Below, piece after piece: positions 1-6,199 of a stretch of DNA of 10,431 nucleotides. The stretch covers positions 1 through 10,431 of the forward strand of contig DASYDR010000259.1 of the NCBI GenBank assembly GCA_036499545.1, read 5' to 3'. Source of the stretch: Plastoroseomonas sp036499545 (GTDB taxonomy: Bacteria; Pseudomonadota; Alphaproteobacteria; Acetobacterales; Acetobacteraceae). Every line of letters begins with the position of its first letter. Position 1 is the first letter of the stretch. The position numbers were made by a program, and so were the translations under genes. The notes under the pieces are model-generated. The model saw only the letters and a program-made list of their open reading frames with translations, was not told the DNA's origin and did not search any database.

Positions 1-20
1 AGGATCTGGCGCCGCGATGA
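1..20 (+). CDS. ruvA: Probable 3' end of ruvA (Holliday junction branch migration protein RuvA), partial
   Basis: In the frame starting at base 3 the codons read Asp-Leu-Ala-Pro-Arg followed by TGA at 18-20. That stop overlaps the ruvB ATG at 17 as ATGA. RuvA proteins commonly end in a short helix of the type Leu-Lys-Glu/Asp-Leu-Ala-x-Arg, and ruvA usually lies directly upstream of ruvB, so this is most likely the ruvA tail. Only five codons are visible. The assignment rests on gene order and the stop position, not on a recognisable domain. Confidence 0.45.
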
Positions 21-1069
21 GGATCACCGACGGCGAGCGGCAGGAGGATGACGCGGCGGAGGGCAGCCTGCGCCCGCAGGTGCTCGACGAGTTCATCGGC
101 CAGAAGGCGCTGCGCGACAATCTGCACGTCTTCATCCAGGCGGCGAAGGCGCGCGGGGAGGCGATGGACCATGCGCTGTTCTTCGGCCCGCCCGGCCTCG
201 GCAAGACCACGCTGGCGCAGATCGTGGCGCGCGAGCTCGGCGTCGGCTTCCGCGCCACCTCGGGCCCGATCCTGCAGCGCGCCGGCGACCTGGCGGCGAT
301 CCTGACCAATCTGCAGCCGCGCGACGTGCTGTTCGTCGATGAGATCCACCGCCTGCAGCCGGCGATCGAGGAGACGCTCTACCCGGCGATGGAGGATTTC
401 TCCCTCGACCTGATCATCGGCGAAGGGCCGGCGGCGCGCACGGTGCGCATCGACCTGCCGCCCTTCACCCTGGTCGGTGCCACGACGCGCGCCGGGCTGC
501 TGACCCAGCCGCTGCGCGATCGCTTCGGCATTCCGCTCCGGCTGCAATTCTATGACGTGCCCGACCTGCTGCTGATCGTGAAGCGGGGGGCGGAGAAGCT
601 GCGCTTCGCCCTGGCCGAGGACGGCGCGCTGGAGATCGCCCGCCGCTCCCGCGGGACGCCGCGCGTCGCCGGGCGGCTGCTGCGCCGGGTCAGGGATTTC
701 GCGCTGGTCGCCGGCCGGCCCGCCGACCGGGCGATGGCCGATGCCGCCCTGGAACGGCTGGAGGTCGACCGCCTCGGCCTCGACGCCATGGACCGGCGCT
801 ACCTGCGGCGAATCGCCGAACACCACAATGGCGGCCCGGTCGGGGTCGAGACCCTGGCGGCCGCATTGGCGGAATCGCGCGATACCCTCGAAGAGGTGAT
901 CGAGCCCTTCCTGATCCAGGAAGGGCTGGTCCTGCGCACCCCGCGCGGGCGCATGCTGGGCGGGCCGGGCTGGCAGCATCTGGGCCTGGCGCCGCCGGCC
1001 TCGGCGGTGGTCCAGTTCGACTTGCTCGGCGCCGATCCGGCGTCCGACGCCGCGGGCGATGCCTCATGA
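17..1069 (+). CDS. ruvB: Holliday junction branch migration DNA helicase RuvB
   Basis: Motor subunit of the RuvAB complex: a hexameric AAA+ ATPase that pumps DNA through RuvA-bound Holliday junctions during recombinational repair in the cytoplasm. The 350-residue product has the family's usual length. An N-terminal LRPQVLDEFIGQ segment (about 18-29) is typical of RuvB. Walker A GPPGLGKT is at 57-64, Walker B VDEIHR at 107-112, sensor 1 GATTRAG at 154-160, and the sensor 2 region GTPRVAGRLLRR at 213-224. The C-terminal winged-helix DNA-binding domain includes RTPRGR at 307-312. The tail after about 330 is Ala/Asp-rich and probably disordered. The ATG overlaps the putative ruvA stop, and the gene's own TGA overlaps the ybgC ATG, so translational coupling is likely at both ends. 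No SOS (LexA) site is visible because the ruvA upstream region lies outside the window. Confidence 0.98.
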   Translation: MRITDGERQEDDAAEGSLRPQVLDEFIGQKALRDNLHVFIQAAKARGEAMDHALFFGPPGLGKTTLAQIVARELGVGFRATSGPILQRAGDLAAILTNLQPRDVLFVDEIHRLQPAIEETLYPAMEDFSLDLIIGEGPAARTVRIDLPPFTLVGATTRAGLLTQPLRDRFGIPLRLQFYDVPDLLLIVKRGAEKLRFALAEDGALEIARRSRGTPRVAGRLLRRVRDFALVAGRPADRAMADAALERLEVDRLGLDAMDRRYLRRIAEHHNGGPVGVETLAAALAESRDTLEEVIEPFLIQEGLVLRTPRGRMLGGPGWQHLGLAPPASAVVQFDLLGADPASDAAGDAS

Positions 1070-1530
1070 CGGCCACGGAATCGCCACCGCATCGCTTCCC
1101 CATCCGCGTCTATTTTGAGGACACGGATGCGGGAGGGATGGTCTATCACGCGAACTACCTGCGCTGGGCGGAACGGGCCCGCACCGAATCGCTGCGCGAG
1201 GCCGGGCTGCCGCATCAATGGATGATCGAACGTCACAACGCGTTACTCGTGGTGCGGCGCATCGAAGTGGAGTATTGGCGCCCGGCGCGACTCGACGACG
1301 CGCTGGTGGTCGAAACGATCATTCGCCGCGTCACGCCGGTGCAACTCGTGCTCGAGCAGGGTGTTCTGCGCGACGGCGGCGAGCGGCTCGCGAAGCTGGT
1401 GGTGGGGCTCGTCTGCGTCGATCGCGACAGGTTGGTCCCGGTGCCGATTCCCGAGCCATGGCGAGGCTTGTTCCGCTCCGCGGTCCCCGTGGCGGCGGCG
1501 GCACGTCCCACGGCGGGGGCGGCGCCATGA
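1066..1530 (+). CDS. ybgC: Tol-Pal-associated acyl-CoA thioesterase YbgC
   Basis: Cytoplasmic hot-dog-fold thioesterase that hydrolyses short- to long-chain acyl-CoA. In E. coli it is the first gene of the tol-pal cluster and is linked to phospholipid synthesis proteins. The 154-residue product opens with the family signature: EDTDAGGMVYHANYL at 18-32, in which Asp21 is the expected catalytic aspartate, followed by RWAERARTE. The hot-dog core ends at about residue 135, and a short Ala/Pro tail follows. The ATG at 1066 overlaps the ruvB TGA and has no good ribosome site of its own, so it is probably translated by coupling. Its stop lies 25 bases before the tolQ start. Family membership is secure; the physiological substrate is not shown by the sequence. 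Confidence 0.95.
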   Translation: MTATESPPHRFPIRVYFEDTDAGGMVYHANYLRWAERARTESLREAGLPHQWMIERHNALLVVRRIEVEYWRPARLDDALVVETIIRRVTPVQLVLEQGVLRDGGERLAKLVVGLVCVDRDRLVPVPIPEPWRGLFRSAVPVAAAARPTAGAAP

Positions 1531-1542
1531 CGGATGCTGTGA

Positions 1543-1548
1543 AGGAGG
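1543..1548 (+). promoter_or_regulatory. Ribosome binding site that fixes the tolQ GTG start
   Basis: A perfect AGGAGG at 1543-1548 lies 7 bases before GTG at 1556. No ATG in the tolQ frame precedes the first membrane helix at a sensible distance. This is the strongest Shine-Dalgarno sequence in the cluster, which suits the start of a highly translated membrane-channel gene. Confidence 0.85.
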
Positions 1549-1555
1549 GTTCGGC

Positions 1556-2302
1556 GTGGACCGTACCGTGAACGCCAGCGCGCTGCCCCAGGTAGCGCAC
1601 GACCTCTCGCTCTGGGGCCTGTTCCTGCAGGCCGACTGGATCGTGAAGCTCGTGATGATCCTGCTGCTGCTCGCCAGCGTCTGGGTCTGGGCCATCGTGT
1701 TCGAGAAAGTGACAACGCTGCGCAAGATGAACCGCGCGGCGGATGCCTTCGAGGACCGCTTCTGGTCCGGCGGCAGCCTCGACGAGCTTTTCATGCGCGA
1801 GGGCGAGCAGCCGCTGCACCCGCTGGCCGCCGTCTTCGGCGCCGCGATGCGCGAATGGCGCCGCAGCGCCAATGCCACCGGCGCCGCGGTGGCCGGCGTG
1901 AAGGAACGGGTCGAGCGCGCGATGACCGTCACCGTCGGGCGCGAGATGGAGCGGCTGGAGCGCTGGATGGTGTTCCTGGCCTCGGTCGGTTCGGTCGGTC
2001 CCTTCATCGGCCTGTTCGGCACCGTCTGGGGCATCATGAACAGCTTCTCGGCCATCGCCGGCATGCAGAACACCAACCTCGCGGTGGTGGCGCCCGGTAT
2101 CGCGGAAGCGCTGTTCGCGACCGCGATCGGCCTGGTCGCCGCCATCCCGGCGGTGCTCGCCTACAACAAGATCAACACCGACCTCGCCCGCTATGCCTCG
2201 CGGCTCGAAGGCTTCGCGACCGAATTCTCGGCCATCGTGTCCCGCCAGGCGGACCAGGCGGCGGCGCAGCCGGCCCGGCCGGCGACGGCGGCGGCGGAGT
2301 AG
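1556..2302 (+). CDS. tolQ: Tol-Pal system proton channel subunit TolQ
   Basis: Inner-membrane protein of the ExbB/MotA/TolQ family. It forms a pentamer around a TolR dimer and uses proton flow to drive TolA. The 248-residue product has three apparent membrane helices at about 29-49, 138-160 and 181-203, with the large cytoplasmic loop between the first two. The second helix carries GPFIGLFGTVWGIM (148-161). The third follows VVAPGIAEALFATAIGLVAA (177-196). Both are hallmark segments lining the proton path. The GTG start is chosen for the AGGAGG 7 bases upstream; reading further upstream runs into the ybgC frame. The last 20 residues form an Ala/Pro/Gln tail not needed for the family fold. tolR begins 6 bases after the stop. 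Confidence 0.96.
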   Translation: MDRTVNASALPQVAHDLSLWGLFLQADWIVKLVMILLLLASVWVWAIVFEKVTTLRKMNRAADAFEDRFWSGGSLDELFMREGEQPLHPLAAVFGAAMREWRRSANATGAAVAGVKERVERAMTVTVGREMERLERWMVFLASVGSVGPFIGLFGTVWGIMNSFSAIAGMQNTNLAVVAPGIAEALFATAIGLVAAIPAVLAYNKINTDLARYASRLEGFATEFSAIVSRQADQAAAQPARPATAAAE

Positions 2303-2308
2303 CGCGGC

Positions 2309-2836
2309 ATGGCCGGTCCCCTCGTCGGCGGCCGTGGCGGGCGGTCCCGCTACCGCCCGATGGCCGAGATCAACGTCACGCCGATGGTCGACGTGATGCT
2401 GGTGCTGCTGATCATCTTCATGGTGGCGGCGCCGCTGATGACGGTCGGCGTGCCGATCGACCTGCCCAAGACCAATGCCCAGCCGATGAACCAGGAGACC
2501 GAGCCGCTGACCATCTCGGTCAACACCGAGGGCAAGATCTTCCTGCAGGAGACCGAGGTGCCGCTGGAAGGCCTGGTCGAGCAGCTGCGCGCCATCCTGG
2601 CCAATCAGCCGCCGGGCCAGCCGGAACGGCGCATCTTCGTGCGCGGCGACCGGGGCATCAATTACGGCCGGGTGATGGAGGTGATGGGCACCATCGCGAC
2701 CGCGGGCTTCACCCGCGTCGCGCTGCTGACCGAACAGCCGGCCGGCCAGCCGGCGCAGGCGCCGCAAGGCGGCCGTCCCGCCGCGCCGCCCCGCCCGGCC
2801 GCGTCCGCGCCGGCCCCGCAGCGGCCGGCGCGCTGA
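2309..2836 (+). CDS. tolR: Tol-Pal system protein TolR
   Basis: ExbD/TolR-family inner-membrane protein that works with TolQ in the proton channel. It has one membrane helix and a periplasmic domain that can bind peptidoglycan. The 175-residue product shows INVTPMVDVMLVLLIIFMV (21-39). Asp28 in the helix corresponds to the essential proton-carrying aspartate of the family. The helix spans about 28-45. The periplasmic domain runs to about residue 142 and includes RGDRGINYGRVMEVM and TRVALLTE. The final 30 or so residues are a Pro/Ala/Gln-rich extension beyond the usual TolR length of about 140-150. GGAG at 2296-2299, inside the end of tolQ, lies 9 bases before the ATG. Confidence 0.96.
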   Translation: MAGPLVGGRGGRSRYRPMAEINVTPMVDVMLVLLIIFMVAAPLMTVGVPIDLPKTNAQPMNQETEPLTISVNTEGKIFLQETEVPLEGLVEQLRAILANQPPGQPERRIFVRGDRGINYGRVMEVMGTIATAGFTRVALLTEQPAGQPAQAPQGGRPAAPPRPAASAPAPQRPAR

Positions 2837-2852
2837 GGGGGAACAGACCGCC

Positions 2853-3899
2853 GTGTCCGCCACCGCCGCGCAGGGGCCGATGGTGCCGCTCAACGAGGGC
2901 AAGGGGCTGTCCCGCTGGGGGCTGGTCTCGCTCGCGCTGCATGCGACGATCCTGGTGGTGGGCGCGCTCTTCGCCTTGTCGCGTTCCATCCCCGAACCCG
3001 AGCCGGTCGGCATCTCGGTCGAGGTGATCTCGGACGAGGCGCCGCAGGAAGCCCAGGGCGAGCGTCCGGCCCCGACCCCGGCGCCGGCCCATGTCACGAC
3101 GCCGCCGCGGCCCGAAGCGCCCGAGCCGCAGCGCAACCAGCAGATCGCGCCCCCGCCCCCGCCGCCGCCGCCGCCGGCGCCAGCCACCAGCTTCGTCCCG
3201 CCGGCCCCGACACCGCCGCGCCCGACGCCGCCGCCGCCGGCCGCGACCCCGTCGCCGGATGCGCTGCCGACGCCGCCGGTGCAGCCGGCGCCGCCCGCGC
3301 CGCCGGCCCCGCCGCAGCCCCAGCAGCAGGCGACGCCGTCGCCGCCGCGGCCGGATCCGCTGCCGCTGCCGCCGGTGCCGACCCCGCCGCCGCCCGAACC
3401 GGCGCGCACGCCGGGCACCGCGTCGACGCCGCCGGTGGCGCGGCCGCAGGACCGCTCCTCCTCCGTGCTGAGCACGCTGGATCGTCTGCGCACCACGCAG
3501 CGGCAGACCCAGGCGCCGACCGCCCGGCCCAATCCGGCGGCCGCGCCGGTTTCCGGCGGCGGCACCGCGGCCGGCCGGTCCACGCTGACCGCCGGTGAGA
3601 TCCACGGCATCGCCGATCAGATCGGCGAATGCTGGGCCGTGGATGCCGGCGCCCCCGACCTCGCGACCATCGTGGTCGAGCTGCGCATCACCGGCCTCGA
3701 CGCCCAGGGCAATATCCGTACCGTCGGGCCAGGCGATCGTGGCGTGCCGAGTGATCCGCGGGCGCGGGCCGTCTACGAAGCCGCGCGGCGCGCCATGCTG
3801 AGCCCGCGCTGCAATCCCCTTCGCGTGCCGCCGGACAAATTGGCCGCGCTGCGTGATTCCGTCTTCCGCTTCAATCCGAGAGGGCTCGTATCGCGATGA
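2853..3899 (+). CDS. tolA: Tol-Pal system envelope-spanning protein TolA
   Basis: TonB-like force transducer anchored in the inner membrane by TolQR and reaching Pal and TolB. The 348-residue product has a short cytoplasmic N-terminus and one membrane helix at about 22-42. That helix contains Ser26-x-x-x-His30, the SxxxH motif by which TolA and TonB contact their channel. A very proline-rich periplasmic shaft (about 64-200) includes nine consecutive prolines at 100-108. The C-terminal domain (about 245-348) has QIGECWAVDAGAPDL, Cys260 and Cys320, and an ending LRDSVFRFNP typical of TolA domain III. E. coli TolA has a long Ala/Lys helical shaft instead. GTG is the start; GAGGGGGA at 2835-2842 lies 10 bases upstream, overlapping the tolR stop. 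The ATGA overlap with tolB suggests coupling. The TolA rather than TonB call rests on position and the C-terminal domain. Confidence 0.92.
   Translation: MSATAAQGPMVPLNEGKGLSRWGLVSLALHATILVVGALFALSRSIPEPEPVGISVEVISDEAPQEAQGERPAPTPAPAHVTTPPRPEAPEPQRNQQIAPPPPPPPPPAPATSFVPPAPTPPRPTPPPPAATPSPDALPTPPVQPAPPAPPAPPQPQQQATPSPPRPDPLPLPPVPTPPPPEPARTPGTASTPPVARPQDRSSSVLSTLDRLRTTQRQTQAPTARPNPAAAPVSGGGTAAGRSTLTAGEIHGIADQIGECWAVDAGAPDLATIVVELRITGLDAQGNIRTVGPGDRGVPSDPRARAVYEAARRAMLSPRCNPLRVPPDKLAALRDSVFRFNPRGLVSR
3145..3430 (+). repeat. Low-complexity CCG-rich tract coding for the TolA proline shaft
   Basis: This stretch is dominated by CCG, CCC and GCG codons in the tolA frame, giving irregular Pro/Ala/Thr/Ser/Gln runs, with no fixed repeat unit. 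It is prone to slippage, and it creates long arginine-rich and glycine-rich shadow frames that should not be annotated. Confidence 0.8.
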
Positions 3900-5278
3900 A
3901 CCCCAACGCCTACGCCATCTCCCGCCGCACCCTCCTGCTCGGGGCCGGTGCCGGACTCGTCGCCCCCGGCATCCTGGCGACACCGTTGCCGGCTTTCGCG
4001 CAGACACCGCCGCAGGGACGCGGCGCGGTGATCGACATCACGCGCGCCCGTACCGATCCGATCCCGATCGCGATCCCGGATTTCGCCGGCAGTGGCGACG
4101 GCCAGCGGCTCGGCCGCGACATCGCCCGCGTGGTGCAGGCCAATCTGCGCAATTGCGGCCTGTTCCGGCCGGTCGAGCGCCAGGCCTTCATCCAGACGCC
4201 GGAAGCCGCGGCGCAGACGCCGCGCTTCCAGGATTGGCGCGTGATCGGCGCCCAGGCGCTGACCACCGGCCGGGTGGAAGCGGGCGGTGATCGCGTGCGC
4301 GTCGAATTCCGCCTCTGGGACGTGAACCCGGAGACCCAGCTGCAGGGCACCGCCTTCACGGCACCCGCCGCCAACTGGCGCCGCATCGCGCATCTGATCA
4401 GCGACGTGATCTATGAGCGGCTGCTGGGCGAGAAGGGGTATTTCGATACCCGCGTCGTCTACATCGCGGAAAGCGGCCCGCGCGACCGCCGCGTGCGGCG
4501 GCTGGCGATCATGGACCAGGACGGCGAGAACAACCGCTTCCTGACCAGCGGCCAGTTCAGCGCCCTGACCCCGCGCTTCCACCCGAGTGCCGACCGCATC
4601 GCCTTCATGTCCTACCAGCAGCAGGGCGAGCCGCGCGTCTACCTGCTCGATCTCGGCTCCGGCCGGCAGGAGCCGCTCGGCAATTTCCCGGGCATGACGC
4701 TCTCGCCCCGCTTCTCCCCGGATGGGCGCAGCGTGGTGCTGTCCTCCACCCGCGGCGGCGACGCCAATATCTTCGTGGTCGATCTCGGCTCGCGGCGGGA
4801 GCGGCAGTTGACCTCCGGCGGCGGTCTCGACGTCTCGCCGTGCTTTTCGCCGGACGGCACCCAGATCGTCTTCAATTCCGACCGTGGCGGCGACCAGCAA
4901 CTCTACGTGATGGGCGCTGATGGCGGCGGGGCGCGCCGCATCTCCTTCGGGCGCGGCCGCTACGCCACGCCGGTCTGGTCGCCCCGCGGCGACCTGATTG
5001 CCTTCACCCGTATCTCGGGCGGCCAGTTCTCGATCGGCGTGATGCGCCCGGACGGTTCCGGCGAACGCATCCTGTCGGAGGGCTGGGGCATGGAAGGCCC
5101 GACCTTCGCGCCCAATGGCCGGGTGCTGATGTTCTACCGGGAGACGCCGGCCCGCGACGCGCGCGGCAACGGCTACTCCTCCCGCCTGGTGTCGATCGAC
5201 ATCGCCGGCTTCAACGAGCGTCCGATCCAGACGCCGACCGATGCGTCCGACCCGGCCTGGTCGCCGCTGTTGGCCTGA
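3896..5278 (+). CDS. tolB: Tol-Pal system beta-propeller protein TolB
   Basis: Periplasmic protein that binds Pal and the TolA C-terminus and is part of the outer-membrane invagination machine. The 460-residue product begins with a signal containing Ser9-Arg10-Arg11-Thr-Leu-Leu-Leu, a hydrophobic stretch, and a likely cleavage at AFA before Gln36. The SRR start resembles a twin-arginine signal. The TolB N-terminal domain spans about 40-180 (IPDFAGSGDGQRLG; WRVIGAQALTTGRV). A propeller follows at about 185-460, with repeated blade motifs TPRFHPSADRIAFMS, SPRFSPDGRSVVLSS, SPCFSPDGTQIVFNSDRGG, TPVWSPRGDLIAFTR and GPTFAPNGRVLMF. The ATG overlaps the tolA TGA, and GAGAGGG at 3878-3884 lies 11 bases upstream. 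The natural family ending SDPAWSPLL is intact. A 60-base repeat begins at the stop codon. Confidence 0.97.
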   Translation: MNPNAYAISRRTLLLGAGAGLVAPGILATPLPAFAQTPPQGRGAVIDITRARTDPIPIAIPDFAGSGDGQRLGRDIARVVQANLRNCGLFRPVERQAFIQTPEAAAQTPRFQDWRVIGAQALTTGRVEAGGDRVRVEFRLWDVNPETQLQGTAFTAPAANWRRIAHLISDVIYERLLGEKGYFDTRVVYIAESGPRDRRVRRLAIMDQDGENNRFLTSGQFSALTPRFHPSADRIAFMSYQQQGEPRVYLLDLGSGRQEPLGNFPGMTLSPRFSPDGRSVVLSSTRGGDANIFVVDLGSRRERQLTSGGGLDVSPCFSPDGTQIVFNSDRGGDQQLYVMGADGGGARRISFGRGRYATPVWSPRGDLIAFTRISGGQFSIGVMRPDGSGERILSEGWGMEGPTFAPNGRVLMFYRETPARDARGNGYSSRLVSIDIAGFNERPIQTPTDASDPAWSPLLA

Positions 5279-5396
5279 GCACCCGATGACCGGAGGGCCG
5301 GACGGCCCGAAGGTCTGAATCGGGTGCTCCATCGACGAGCACCCGATGACCGGAGGGCCGGGCGGCCCGAAGGTCTGGATCGGATGCTCCATCGAC
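5277..5396. repeat. Two tandem 60-base units with internal inverted repeats (REP-like)
   Basis: Units at 5277-5336 and 5337-5396 are the same length and differ at three positions only. Each begins GAGCACCCGAT and contains GGTCTG followed by ATCGG(G/A)TGCTC. In unit 1 the arms at 5277-5287 and 5319-5329 are perfect 11-base inverted complements. Nested inside are GACC/GGTC (5288-5291 with 5312-5315) and GGGCC/GGCCC around a GGAC loop. A TGA at 5316-5318 is left unpaired on one side, and GGA faces GAA in an internal loop. The array starts within the tolB stop codon and ends in a decayed partial third unit after 5397. It codes for nothing plausible. Dispersal as a mobile REP-like element, or a role in mRNA stability between tolB and pal, is inference. 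Confidence 0.9.
5319..5347. repeat. Perfect 11-base-pair stem joining the two tandem units
   Basis: The right arm of unit 1, ATCGGGTGCTC (5319-5329), and the left arm of unit 2, GAGCACCCGAT (5337-5347), are exact inverted complements around a 7-base loop CATCGAC. This hairpin competes with the within-unit folding, because the same arms are used in both. Confidence 0.85.
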
Positions 5397-5404
5397 AAGC
5401 ATCC
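5382..5404. repeat. 7-base-pair stem-loop at the end of the tandem array, with compensated arms
   Basis: GGATGCT (5382-5388) pairs with AGCATCC (5398-5404) around a 9-base loop containing CATCGAC. It is the counterpart of the 5319-5347 hairpin. Here a G-to-A change in the left arm is matched by a C-to-T change in the right arm, so pairing is kept. Confidence 0.75.
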
Positions 5405-5406
5405 AA

Positions 5407-5441
5407 CCGGCGCCCTGGTCGGAATTCGGCCGAGGCGCCGG
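5407..5441. repeat. Third inverted repeat in the tolB-pal gap
   Basis: CCGGCGCC (5407-5414) and GGCGCCGG (5434-5441) are perfect complements, with a nested TCGG/CCGA (5419-5422 with 5430-5433). It directly follows the decayed third unit. It may be part of the same element or an unrelated GC-rich palindrome. No U-run follows, so it is not a typical terminator. Confidence 0.6.
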
Positions 5442-5522
5442 GAAACATCTTGCGCGGGCGCAACCGGCGGGGGATATCGCCCCTTGTATCTGGCGTTCGC
5501 CCGGCTCCCCCCGCCCCCATGG

Positions 5523-5528
5523 AAAGGA
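5523..5528 (+). promoter_or_regulatory. Ribosome binding site that fixes the pal start
   Basis: AAAGGA at 5523-5528 lies 8 bases before ATG 5537. This favours that start over the in-frame ATG at 5519, which would place charged residues ahead of an otherwise normal lipoprotein signal. Confidence 0.75.
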
Positions 5529-5536
5529 CATCGCTG

Positions 5537-6010
5537 ATGACCAAGCCGCTTCTCGGCGCCCTCGCGGCCCTCGCTCTGCTTGCCGCCTGCTCGAACTCCG
5601 ACGAGAATCAGCAGGCTGCGACCGGCAGCGGTGGCGGTGCCAGCACCATCCGCCCGGGCAGCCAGGAAGACCTGGTGGCCAATGTCGGTGATCGCGTGTT
5701 CTTCACGACCGACCGCAGCAGCATCGCCGCGGACCAGCGCCCGGTCCTGCAGCGCCAGGCGGAGTGGATGCAGCGCAATTCGTCCGTGACCGTCCAGGTC
5801 GAAGGCCATGCCGACGAGCGCGGCACCCGTGAGTACAACCTCGCCCTCGGCCAGCGCCGCGCCAATGCGGCGCGCGACACCCTGGTGGCGGGTGGCGTCG
5901 CCGGCGCGCGCATCTCGACCATCAGCTACGGCAAGGATCGCCCGGCCGCGCTCGGCTCGGACGAGAGCGCCTGGGCGCAGAACCGCCGCGCCGTCACGGT
6001 GGTCCGCTGA
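5537..6010 (+). CDS. pal: Peptidoglycan-associated lipoprotein Pal
   Basis: Outer-membrane lipoprotein that binds peptidoglycan non-covalently and is the target of TolB and TolA. It holds the outer membrane to the wall at the division site. The 157-residue product has a short lipoprotein signal (MTKPLLGALAALALLAAC) with Cys18 as the lipidated residue in a Leu-Ala-Ala-Cys lipobox. A Ser/Gly linker to about 43 and an OmpA-like domain at about 45-157 follow. The peptidoglycan-binding signature GHADERGTREYNLALGQRRA spans 90-109. Length and layout match the family. The gene is separated from tolB by 258 bases of mostly repeat DNA, so it may have its own promoter or depend on processed read-through mRNA. 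A strong hairpin lies 39 bases after its stop. Confidence 0.97.
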   Translation: MTKPLLGALAALALLAACSNSDENQQAATGSGGGASTIRPGSQEDLVANVGDRVFFTTDRSSIAADQRPVLQRQAEWMQRNSSVTVQVEGHADERGTREYNLALGQRRANAARDTLVAGGVAGARISTISYGKDRPAALGSDESAWAQNRRAVTVVR

Positions 6011-6048
6011 GCGGCTGCCTGACCTGACCGGGTCGGCGTCCAATGGGG

Positions 6049-6078
6049 AAAGGCGGCTGCCATCGGGCGGCCGCCTTT
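6049..6078 (+). terminator. Probable Rho-independent-like terminator after pal
   Basis: AAAGGCGGC (6049-6057) and GCCGCCTTT (6070-6078) form a perfect 9-base-pair stem with a 12-base loop, 39 bases downstream of the pal stop. The stem ends in A:T pairs giving TTT, followed by CGCATTTCC, so the U-tract is short and interrupted. The A-flanked stem could work in both directions. Its place at the end of the tol-pal cluster supports the call. Confidence 0.7.
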
Positions 6079-6145
6079 CGCATTTCCGGCACCGCACGGG
6101 TGCCGCCCCTTCCGGATGATTCCATCCGGGCCGGTTCTGCGTTAG

Positions 6146-6181
6146 AGCACGCTGCATTCGCTTCCGCTCACGCAGCATGCT
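6146..6181. repeat. Inverted repeat, left half of a composite element in the pal-cpoB gap
   Basis: AGCACGCTGC (6146-6155) pairs with GCAGCATGCT (6172-6181) over ten bases with a single mismatch, around a 16-base loop. The outer GAGCAC end and the ATGCT end match the termini of the 60-base units in the tolB-pal gap (GAGCAC, and ATGCTC in unit 2). This suggests membership of the same repeat family. Confidence 0.6.
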
Positions 6182-6199
6182 TCAAAGCCTTGTTCGATC

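Noticed and set aside
1855..3027. A 390-codon plus-strand frame overlapping tolQ, tolR and tolA
   Set aside because: It runs out of frame through three real genes and has Arg/Gly/Pro-rich composition typical of a shifted GC-rich frame.
1331..3610. A 759-codon open frame on the minus strand opposite tolQ, tolR and tolA
   Set aside because: It is antisense to three well-recognised genes, composed of Gly/Arg/His-rich low-complexity sequence, and shows no domain. Long antisense frames are expected at this GC content with strong third-position bias.
2853..3899. tonB instead of tolA
   Set aside because: The proline-rich shaft and SxxxH helix suit both, but the gene lies between tolR and tolB, and the C-terminal end (ECW motif, second Cys, FRFNP) fits TolA domain III better.
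5277..5329. Rho-independent terminator directly after tolB
   Set aside because: The hairpin is strong but no T-run follows, and the same arms are repeated in tandem. It is better described as a repeat element, though it might still affect transcript ends.
5277..5404. CRISPR array
   Set aside because: The repeats are directly tandem with no unique spacers, the unit is itself palindromic over its whole length, and there are no cas genes nearby.
5450..5478. Possible pal promoter: TTGCGC, 17 bases, GATATC
   Set aside because: Only three of six bases match in each box, and the TTGCGC is explained as the left arm of a small inverted repeat TTGCG/CGCAA. It is too weak to annotate.
3773..6178. An 801-codon minus-strand open frame crossing tolB, the 60-base repeats and pal
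   Set aside because: It is antisense to tolB and pal. It stays open through the repeats because 60 is a multiple of three, which makes a 20-residue peptide repeat look deliberate. No signal, domain or ribosome site supports it.
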